DNA from: Anaerolineae bacterium
GTDB taxonomy: Bacteria > Chloroflexota > Anaerolineae > Aggregatilineales > Phototrophicaceae
Length of the DNA stretch: 64,000 nt
Assembly (NCBI GenBank): GCA_022841825.1
Contig: JALHQT010000001.1
Location: forward strand, 186,001 to 250,000
Direction: 5' to 3'
Shown here: positions 57,452 to 64,000 of the stretch, one piece after another
Numbering within the stretch: the first letter of the stretch is position 1
How the letters are laid out: every line of letters begins with the position of its first letter
Translations under genes and position numbers: made by a program
The notes under the pieces: generated by a model
Databases searched by the model: none
What the model was told of the DNA's origin: nothing
The model's input: the letters and a program-made list of their open reading frames with translations, nothing else

Positions 57452-58198
57452 ATGCAGCAGTGCGTTGTGGTGAAGGTGAGTGGGCATGAAATTGATGATC
57501 CTGCTTTCTTACATACGTTCGCGCGGGTGATCGCCACGCTTGAGACACCCGTGATCGTGATTCATGGCGGAGGGCGCGAGATTACCGAGCTGCAACAGCA
57601 GATGGGGATTGAGCCGCGTTATGTCAGCGGATTGCGCATCACCGACGCCCCGTCGCTGGCAATCGTCGAGATGGTCTTGTGCGGCACGGTCAACACGCGC
57701 CTGGTGCGAATCCTTGTAGGCGCGGGAGTGGAAGCGCTGGGCATGAGCGGCGTGGATCGCGGGATCGTGCGGGCGACCCAAATGAAGCACGGTAATGATG
57801 ACATGCAGTACACGGGCAGTGTGGGCGCGGTACGAGGCGATGTGCTGCGGGACTTGCTGGCGGACGGCATTACTCCCGTCATCGCGCCCGTCTGTTTGGG
57901 CGAGGACACCGCCTACAATGTTAATGCTGACCATGTAGCCGGGGCGGTTGCCGCAGCGGTTGCCGCAGAGCGCGTGGTGTTTCTCACCAATGTGCCGGGG
58001 GTCATGGTGAATGGCGAAGTTATCGCAAGCCTGACGGCGGCGCGAACGGACGAGTTGATCGCCGAAGGGACGATATTTGGTGGCATGATTCCTAAAGTGA
58101 AGACCGCGATCAGTGCGTTGTCCAACGGCGCGCGCAGCGCCGTCATCACAGACCTGGAAGGACTGCGCATGGGGAGAGGGACGGTATTTACACGTTAG
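57452..58198 (+). CDS. argB: Acetylglutamate kinase
   Basis: 248 residues, ATG 57452 after GGGAGG. Phosphate-binding VIVIHGGGREITELQQQMGI, substrate region RYVSGLRITDAPSLAIVEM, NVNADHVAGAVAAA and the C-terminal GGMIPKVKTAISAL with the catalytic Lys. The usual N-terminal KIGG reads KVSGHEI, so one Gly is Ser. It lacks an N-terminal helix needed for arginine feedback in some ArgB proteins, which would fit control by attenuation. Confidence 0.92.
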   Translation: MQQCVVVKVSGHEIDDPAFLHTFARVIATLETPVIVIHGGGREITELQQQMGIEPRYVSGLRITDAPSLAIVEMVLCGTVNTRLVRILVGAGVEALGMSGVDRGIVRATQMKHGNDDMQYTGSVGAVRGDVLRDLLADGITPVIAPVCLGEDTAYNVNADHVAGAVAAAVAAERVVFLTNVPGVMVNGEVIASLTAARTDELIAEGTIFGGMIPKVKTAISALSNGARSAVITDLEGLRMGRGTVFTR

Positions 58199-58211
58199 CC
58201 GTCAGAAATGG

Positions 58212-58808
58212 ATGCGCGACATGGCACCGCTCACGGAAGAGTCTCTGTACGAGGAATTGACGACGCTGATTCGCCAGTTGTATCACAAAGGCGAAGCGGA
58301 CGAGATTGTGGAGACGTTCCAGGCAACACTTGCCGCGAATCCGACGGCAGATGCGCGGTATGGTATTTTGACGCATTGGGTGGATTTCTATCGCCTGCGC
58401 AAGTACCGCCGCGACCGCCAGCGCCGCCGCCCGACCTATCGAGAGCGCACGACACCGTGCGTGGCGTGCGGCTACCCGGTATCTCATCGGCACCACGTTT
58501 ATGACCTGGCGACTCACGGAGAGCATACACAGACGGTACAGCTCTGCGCGAACTGCCATGAACTCCAGCATCTGCTGTATAACGCGCTGATCAACGAGAG
58601 CGATTACAGCCAAAAGCTGGTCAACCACATGATGTATTCCGGGCGTGTTGCGCCCGCGACCTTTGATCAACTGCTGCTTTGGTGCCGCCAGACCATTGCC
58701 TACGAAGCCTCGAAGGGTTGGGTGAGCGCCGACAAGGCGGGTGATGAATGGGTTGAACTGCGACTGCATTGGTCGGAGTTCCGCCGACAATCGGGCGCCA
58801 AATCGTGA
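58212..58808 (+). CDS. HNH-type zinc-finger protein in the arg operon
   Basis: 198 residues from ATG 58212 (58221 is possible). Residues about 80-125 hold CVACGYPVSHRHHVYDLATH and CANCHELQHLLYN: two Cys pairs and the His residues of an HNH endonuclease fold. The N- and C-terminal helical parts are unassigned. It lies between argB and argD on the same transcript; its role there is unclear. Confidence 0.72.
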   Translation: MRDMAPLTEESLYEELTTLIRQLYHKGEADEIVETFQATLAANPTADARYGILTHWVDFYRLRKYRRDRQRRRPTYRERTTPCVACGYPVSHRHHVYDLATHGEHTQTVQLCANCHELQHLLYNALINESDYSQKLVNHMMYSGRVAPATFDQLLLWCRQTIAYEASKGWVSADKAGDEWVELRLHWSEFRRQSGAKS

Positions 58809-58846
58809 CTGCTGATGCTAGTAGAGCTGATTATGAAGGGGTAAAC

Positions 58847-60055
58847 ATGGAGAAGGCATTGACGCAGGACATCATTCGGATCGAAAGCGAGCATCTGGTT
58901 CAGACCTACAAGCGTCCGCCGTTTGTGATCACACGCGGGAACGGAGTCATGCTCTATGACGCTGAGGGAAACGAATATCTCGACATGGTGGCGGGAATCG
59001 CGGTCAATGCGCTTGGTTATGCCGATCCAGGGATGATCCACGCGATCCAGGAGGCGGCGACGGGGCTGCTGCATACCAGCAGCCTGTACTACACCGAGCC
59101 ACAGGCACGCCTGGCTGCGGAGCTGTGCGAAAAGTCGTTTGCGGATCGTGTGTTCTTCACCAACAGCGGCACTGAGGCGAATGAGGGTGCGCTCAAGTTC
59201 ATCCGTAAGTTCCATTACGATGCAGGCGACAGAGAGCGCATAGAGATCGTCTGCTTTAGCGGAGCGTTTCACGGGCGCACCCTGGGCGCTCTGTCGCTGA
59301 CGCCCAAGGAAAAGTATCAGAAGCCCTTCGCGCCGCTGATGCCAGGCGTGGTTGTGGCGCAGTACAATGACATTGCGAGCGCGGACGCGGCGATCACGGA
59401 TAGGACGGCGGCGGTCATCGTTGAGCCGGTGCAGGGGGAGGGCGGGATCAATCCGGCGACGCCGGAATTCCTGCAAGCGCTGCGGCGGTTGTGTGACGAG
59501 CGAGGCGCGCTGCTGTGGTTCGACCAGGTTCAGTGCGGGATTGGACGCACAGGGACGTTATGGTCGAGCGATCCCAGCGGCGTTGCACCAGATGTGCAGA
59601 CGCTGGCGAAGGCTCTTGGGGGTGGGATGCCGATTGGTGCAGTCCTGACGACCAATCGCGTCGCCGATCACATTCATCCTGGAGATCATGGCTCGACTTA
59701 CGCGGGCAGCCCGTTCATCACGAGCGTCGCGGGCTATGTCTTCAACCGCATCAGCCAACCGTCGTTCCTGGAGCATGTGCGGGAGGTTGGCGGTTACCTG
59801 AAGGAACGCCTCCAGGAGATCAACAGCCCACTCATCAAGGAAGTGCGCGGGCGCGGCTTGATGGTCGGAATGGAGATGCATGTGGAGGTTGGCGACATTG
59901 TCGAGCAGGGCTATAAGAATGGCTTGATGCTGGTCAATGCCGGGACGCACGTGCTGCGCTTCGTGCCGCCGCTGATCCTTGAAAAGCCGCATGTGGATGT
60001 CATGATTGAGCGTCTGACTGGAATCCTCGCCAAGATGGGAGACAAAGGGTCATGA
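58847..60055 (+). CDS. argD: Acetylornithine aminotransferase
   Basis: 402 residues from ATG 58847 with GAAGGGG upstream. FFTNSGTEANEGALKFIRK, FSGAFHGRTLGALSLT, PVQGEGGINPATPEFL and the PLP lysine in QTLAKALGGGMPIGAV. The PLP-contact motif is FDQVQCGIGRTG, with Gln where Glu is normal. Fourth arginine step. Its stop overlaps argJ in ATGA. Confidence 0.94.
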   Translation: MEKALTQDIIRIESEHLVQTYKRPPFVITRGNGVMLYDAEGNEYLDMVAGIAVNALGYADPGMIHAIQEAATGLLHTSSLYYTEPQARLAAELCEKSFADRVFFTNSGTEANEGALKFIRKFHYDAGDRERIEIVCFSGAFHGRTLGALSLTPKEKYQKPFAPLMPGVVVAQYNDIASADAAITDRTAAVIVEPVQGEGGINPATPEFLQALRRLCDERGALLWFDQVQCGIGRTGTLWSSDPSGVAPDVQTLAKALGGGMPIGAVLTTNRVADHIHPGDHGSTYAGSPFITSVAGYVFNRISQPSFLEHVREVGGYLKERLQEINSPLIKEVRGRGLMVGMEMHVEVGDIVEQGYKNGLMLVNAGTHVLRFVPPLILEKPHVDVMIERLTGILAKMGDKGS

Positions 60056-61272
60056 CATCGAACAACCAGAGTGTACAGGGTGTCCCCGGCTTCAAGGTGG
60101 CGGGTGTCAGCGCGGGCTTGAAGGGGGATGGCAAGCTCGACTTTGCGCTGATAGTCAGCGATACACCGTGTGTTGCGGCAGGTGTTTTCACGATCAATCG
60201 GATGAAAGCCGCTCCGGTGATTGTCGACCAGGAGCGTTTGGCGAAAAAGCAGACGGGCTATCGCGCTGTCGCCATCAACACCAAGTGTGCCAACGCCTGC
60301 ACGGGGGAACAGGGCATTGCGAACGCCGTGCAGATGGCGCGTTGGGTGGCAGAGCGCGTTGGGTGCGCCGAGGACGAGGTGCTGGTGATGTCCACCGGCG
60401 TGATTGGAACCCATCTGCCGATGGACAAGATCAAACATGGCATTTCTCTCGCCGCCGATGCCCTCAGTGACAGCGCCGATGCCTGGGCGAAAGCGGCAGA
60501 GGCGATCATGACGACGGATACTCGTCCTAAGTTCAAGGCGGCGCACGTCGCGCGAGCAGAAGGCGGCAGTATCGCGTTGAACGGCATCGCCAAGGGCGCA
60601 GGGATGATTGCGCCGAACATGGCGACGATGCTGGGTGTGTTGGCGACCAACGCGGCGCTGACTCCGTCGAGTGCTTCTGCGCTGCTGAAGGCGTCTGCGG
60701 ATGTCAGCTTCAACCGCATCGTGGTAGACGGCGACATGAGCACAAATGACACGGTGCTTTTGCTCGCCAATGGCACCGGGGGTGATTCTGGCGATGACGC
60801 CTTGCTGCGCGATGCGCTAAACGCGACCAGCACAGAACTCGCAAAGATGATCGTGCGCGACGGCGAGGGCGCGACGAAATTCATCACCATCCAGGTCTTC
60901 GGTGCCCAGGACAACGAGCAGGCAAAGCAGATCGCCAACACAATTGCCACCTCGCCGCTCGTCAAGACGGCATTCTATGGCGGTGATGCCAACTGGGGGC
61001 GTATCATCGCGGCGGCGGGGCGCTCTGGCGTGGCGGTCGATCCCAAACTGATGAAGCTATGGGTTGCTGGCGGTGAGATTAATCGCACGGATCTTCTGCT
61101 GTTTGACAATGCAATGCCAACCACCTATGACGAGAAGCAGGCGACCGCGATCATGGCAGAGTCATCGATCCATGTAACCCTGGATTGTGGGCAAGGCAAG
61201 GGCAGCGCGATTGTCTGGACATGCGACTTGAGCCATGAGTACGTGTCGGTGAATGGGCATTATCGAAGTTAG
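60052..61272 (+). CDS. argJ: Bifunctional glutamate N-acetyltransferase / ornithine acetyltransferase
   Basis: 406 residues. KGAGMIAPNMATMLG holds the self-cleavage site between Ala191 and Thr192, Thr being the nucleophile. Also GVFTINRMKAAPV, INTKCANACTGEQGI, MIVRDGEGATKFITI and NWGRIIAAAGRSGV. It recycles the acetyl group from acetylornithine to glutamate. No argA is needed. Confidence 0.95.
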   Translation: MTSNNQSVQGVPGFKVAGVSAGLKGDGKLDFALIVSDTPCVAAGVFTINRMKAAPVIVDQERLAKKQTGYRAVAINTKCANACTGEQGIANAVQMARWVAERVGCAEDEVLVMSTGVIGTHLPMDKIKHGISLAADALSDSADAWAKAAEAIMTTDTRPKFKAAHVARAEGGSIALNGIAKGAGMIAPNMATMLGVLATNAALTPSSASALLKASADVSFNRIVVDGDMSTNDTVLLLANGTGGDSGDDALLRDALNATSTELAKMIVRDGEGATKFITIQVFGAQDNEQAKQIANTIATSPLVKTAFYGGDANWGRIIAAAGRSGVAVDPKLMKLWVAGGEINRTDLLLFDNAMPTTYDEKQATAIMAESSIHVTLDCGQGKGSAIVWTCDLSHEYVSVNGHYRS

Positions 61273-61332
61273 AAGTGGGAAACTCACAACTGGGCTGTTT
61301 CTGCCCAACGATTTACTGAGAGGTGTAATCGG

Positions 61333-62472
61333 GTGAAGCAAGGCGTTCTGGCGTTAGAAGATGGACAGACGTTTTCGGGTGTTGGCTTTGGGGTCGAGGG
61401 TGTGCAGACGGGAGAACTCGTCTTCAATACTTCGATGACGGGCTATCAGGAAATCCTGACCGATCCGTCGTACCACAGGCAGATCGTGACGATGACTGTG
61501 CCGCATGTCGGCAACACGGGAATCAATCTCGAAGATCTGGAGTCGAGCAAGGTATGGGTCGCTGGTTTTGTCGTGCGGGCGATCAGCCCGAACGTCAGCA
61601 ACTGGCGCAGCCATCTCGACCTGGACAGTTATCTCTGTGAGCAGGGGGTGATCGGGCTGAGTGGCGTGGCGACGCGCCAGCTCGTGCGGCATCTCCGTAC
61701 ACGCGGGGTGATGCGCGCGGCAATCGCGCATGGCGAGGCGGCGGCGGATGCTGAAGCGCTCGTCAAGGCGGCACAGTCGGCTGCGGATATGAGCGGCGCG
61801 AACCTGGTCGATGACGTGACGACCGAGGAGACTTACCACTGGACAGAGGTGAGCGACCCAGCGTGGTACAAGTCACACGCTTATGACGCCCGGGGTCCCC
61901 TGATTGTCGCCTATGACACCGGCATCAAGCGCAACATTCTGCGTATGCTGACGGATCGTGGCTTGCGCGTGGCGGTCGTCCCGGCACGAACGACGGCGAG
62001 TGAGGTGATGGCGCTTAACCCGGCGGGCATCTTCCTGAGCAATGGTCCCGGAGATCCGGCGGCGGTGACGTACATGATCGACAATGTGAAAGATCTGCTG
62101 GGCAAAATGCCGATCTTTGGCATCTGCCTCGGTCATCAGATACTGGCGCTGGCGCTGGGGGGCAAGACGGAGAAGATGCGATTTGGGCACCGCGGTGGCA
62201 ACCAGCCGGTCAAGAATCTTTTATCGGGCGTGGTCGAGATCAGCGCGCACAATCATGGCTTCGCGGTGACGGCGGACAGCGACCTTCACGGGGCGGAAGT
62301 GACGCACGTCAACTTGAACGACAATACGATTGAAGGCTTACGGCATGAGGCGCTGGGTGCGTTCAGCGTGCAGTATCACCCGGAGGCGTCACCGGGTCCC
62401 CACGACTCGCTCTATCTGTTTGACGAGTTCGTGCAGCGGGTGAAGGGGGTGGGTAATGCCCAAACGAACTGA
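61333..62472 (+). CDS. carA: Carbamoyl-phosphate synthase, small subunit
   Basis: 379 residues from GTG 61333 with GAGAGGT upstream. N-terminal SFNTSMTGY-type motif appears as [17 protein letters not shown]; the glutaminase has the nucleophile Cys in [10 protein letters not shown], then [11 protein letters not shown] and the His/Glu in [10 protein letters not shown]. Supplies ammonia to CarB. The 60-nt gap after argJ has only a weak 5-bp hairpin. Confidence 0.95.
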   Translation: MKQGVLALEDGQTFSGVGFGVEGVQTGELVFNTSMTGYQEILTDPSYHRQIVTMTVPHVGNTGINLEDLESSKVWVAGFVVRAISPNVSNWRSHLDLDSYLCEQGVIGLSGVATRQLVRHLRTRGVMRAAIAHGEAAADAEALVKAAQSAADMSGANLVDDVTTEETYHWTEVSDPAWYKSHAYDARGPLIVAYDTGIKRNILRMLTDRGLRVAVVPARTTASEVMALNPAGIFLSNGPGDPAAVTYMIDNVKDLLGKMPIFGICLGHQILALALGGKTEKMRFGHRGGNQPVKNLLSGVVEISAHNHGFAVTADSDLHGAEVTHVNLNDNTIEGLRHEALGAFSVQYHPEASPGPHDSLYLFDEFVQRVKGVGNAQTN

Positions 62473-64000
62473 CATCAAGACCATTCTCGTCGTCGGCTCC
62501 GGTCCCATTGTGATTGGACAGGGACCCGAATTCGATTACAGCGGCGTGCAGGCGTGCAAAGTACTCCGCGCCCAGGGCTACCGCGTCATCCTCGTCAACA
62601 GCAACCCTGCGACGATCATGACTGACCCCGAGTTTGCCGATGTGACCTATGTCGAACCGCTGACTCCGGAAATCGTCGAGCAGATCATTGCTGCCGAAAA
62701 GACGGACGCGCTGCTGCCGACCGTCGGCGGACAGACCGCGTTGAATCTGGCGAAGGCACTGACTGAGCGAGGCATTCTCGCAAAGCACGGCGTCGAGTTG
62801 ATCGGCGCGGTGATGGAGAGTATCGATCTGGCGGAAGATCGCCAGCTCTTTAAGCAGGCGATGATCGAGATTGGCTTGGACTGTCCACCGAGCGAGATCG
62901 TCAGCACGGTGGATGAAGCGGTTGCTGCCGCCGAGAAAATCCGCTATCCGCTGCTCATCCGCCCGTCGTTCACGCTCGGCGGCAGCGGCGGCGGCGTCGC
63001 CTACAACGAGACTCAGCTTCGCGAGGTCGCAGATCGCGGGTTGAAGCTTTCGCCTGTTGGGCAAGTGCTGATCGAGATGAGCGTGCTCGGCTGGAAAGAG
63101 TACGAACTCGAAGTCATGCGCGATACCAGCGGTAACTTTGTGGTCGTCTGCACCATCGAAAACCTCGACCCGATGGGCGTCCATACGGGCGACAGCATCA
63201 CCGTCGCGCCCGCGCAGACCCTGACGGACAAGGAGCTTCAGCGGCTGCGCAACATGGCGCGCATCGTGCTGGATCGCGTCGGTCTGGCGACGGGCGGGGC
63301 GAACGTTCAGTTCGCCGTCAATCCGCGCGATGGTCAGGTTTACGTGATCGAGATGAATCCGCGCGTCTCGCGGTCGTCGGCGCTGGCGAGTAAGGCGACG
63401 GGCTTCCCAATTGCCAAGATCGCCGCGCTGCTGGCGGTGGGCTATCGCCTGGACGAAATTCCGAACGACATCACGCGCGTCACGCCCGCCAGCTTTGAGC
63501 CGTCGCTCGACTATGTGGTCGTCAAGTTCCCACGTTGGGACTTCTCGAAGTTCCCAGGCGCGGATGCGAACCTGGGACCGCAGATGAAGGCGGTCGGCGA
63601 GGTGATGGCGATTGGGCGCACCTTCCCGGAGGCGCTGCAAAAAGCGATCCGCGCGCTGGACATCGGCATCCTCGGCTTTGGTTCCAAGCTTTTGGAGACG
63701 CCGGAGGGCGCGCTGCGCGTGCCGACAGCACAGCGGCTGTTCCAGGTGGCGGCGGCGCTCTATAACGGCATGGCGCCCGAAGAGGTCGAGCGTTCGACGG
63801 GTTTCGATGCCTGGTTCGTGCGTCAGATGGCAGACATCATTAAGATTCAGTCTACGATCATCAACAAGCGGCTGACACTGGATCGTCTCGACGAGCGCGA
63901 CTTCCTCAAGCTGAAACACTATGGCTACGGTGATGCACAGGTCGCGCGCCTGATCGGCACAGACGAGATGGCGGTGCGCGAGCGGCGCAAGGGCTTTGGG
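62456..64000 (+). CDS. carB: Carbamoyl-phosphate synthase, large subunit (cut by window end)
   Basis: The first 515 residues, from ATG 62456, which lies inside the end of carA (17-bp overlap) behind [61 protein letters not shown], the ATP-grasp loop [15 protein letters not shown] and [20 protein letters not shown]. The open frame covers the carboxyphosphate half and runs to the last base. Makes carbamoyl phosphate for arginine and pyrimidines. Confidence 0.95.
   Translation, partial: MPKRTDIKTILVVGSGPIVIGQGPEFDYSGVQACKVLRAQGYRVILVNSNPATIMTDPEFADVTYVEPLTPEIVEQIIAAEKTDALLPTVGGQTALNLAKALTERGILAKHGVELIGAVMESIDLAEDRQLFKQAMIEIGLDCPPSEIVSTVDEAVAAAEKIRYPLLIRPSFTLGGSGGGVAYNETQLREVADRGLKLSPVGQVLIEMSVLGWKEYELEVMRDTSGNFVVVCTIENLDPMGVHTGDSITVAPAQTLTDKELQRLRNMARIVLDRVGLATGGANVQFAVNPRDGQVYVIEMNPRVSRSSALASKATGFPIAKIAALLAVGYRLDEIPNDITRVTPASFEPSLDYVVVKFPRWDFSKFPGADANLGPQMKAVGEVMAIGRTFPEALQKAIRALDIGILGFGSKLLETPEGALRVPTAQRLFQVAAALYNGMAPEEVERSTGFDAWFVRQMADIIKIQSTIINKRLTLDRLDERDFLKLKHYGYGDAQVARLIGTDEMAVRERRKGFG

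Noticed and set aside
59520-59555. Gln for Glu in the FDQVQ motif of argD as a sign of altered function
   Set aside because: All other motifs and the operon context are normal; a single conservative change is not enough.
61285-61315. TGGGC/GCCCA hairpin before carA
   Set aside because: Only 5 bp with no T-run; not convincing as an attenuator or terminator.
62363-63919. A 518-codon open frame on the minus strand
   Set aside because: Antisense to carA and carB, which are certain; the product is Arg/His/Asp-rich without family likeness.
1-64000. tRNA, rRNA and CRISPR genes
   Set aside because: No T-loop-like, 16S/23S-like or regular direct-repeat pattern was noticed, although a dedicated scan was not possible.

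Overview
The window looks like chromosomal DNA of a Chloroflexota bacterium, probably of the Anaerolineae type. This is an inference from gene content: RarA next to L32 and FabD, a secreted WD40/SH3 protein, a MurF with its own membrane domain, GldA/F/G-type ABC genes, and frequent GTG and TTG starts. No rRNA, tRNA or CRISPR array was seen. The sequence falls into two parts. Bases 1 to about 14,815 are AT-richer accessory DNA. The rest is GC-rich core chromosome with tightly packed operons.

Accessory part (1 to ~14,815). This is the right-hand portion of an integrated element whose other end lies before base 1. A large serine recombinase (12,630-14,843) sits at the right border. Directly beyond it is the N-terminal stub of comM/yifB (15,000 down to ~14,815), cut off after about 62 codons, so the element sits inside comM. 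Cargo includes a toxin-antitoxin pair; a DUF2958 protein and other small unknowns preceded by structured RNA leaders; a secreted lectin; a toxin-like gene bounded by 18-bp inverted repeats; a secreted SH3/WD40 protein; and a likely defence module of a PIN nuclease with membrane helices, a HEPN/pPIWI-nuclease-like protein and a convergent TIR protein. An XRE regulator and a small gene overlapping the recombinase complete it.

Core part, left half. rarA, rpmF and fabD (with a palindromic operator) are followed by a complete branched-chain amino acid ABC transporter (livJHMGF; LivM has a long extra membrane region), a BAX-inhibitor-1 protein, and an aminotransferase divergent from a fused RocB-like peptidase/arginine deiminase. 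A long minus-strand operon (41,369 to 29,387) carries psuG, a MurA-like protein without key catalytic residues, an alpha/beta hydrolase, murF, DUF456, a TPR protein, ddl, a glycosyltransferase, a hydroxyacid dehydrogenase, a pseudouridine synthase and an acyltransferase: envelope building plus RNA modification.

Core part, right half. Here lie an SRAP protein, ftsK, an S1-domain protein, a primary-type sigma factor in one operon with a LiaF-like protein, an acetyltransferase and a membrane GAF protein, and a GldA/F/G-type ABC system with a DUF4340 protein. The window ends in an arginine operon: argC, an EamA transporter, argB, an HNH protein, argD, argJ, carA and carB (cut by the window end). 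Upstream of argC lies a textbook-style attenuator: a promoter, a 20-codon leader peptide with five Arg codons among its first eight, an antiterminator segment and an intrinsic terminator. This is the most striking regulatory system in the window.
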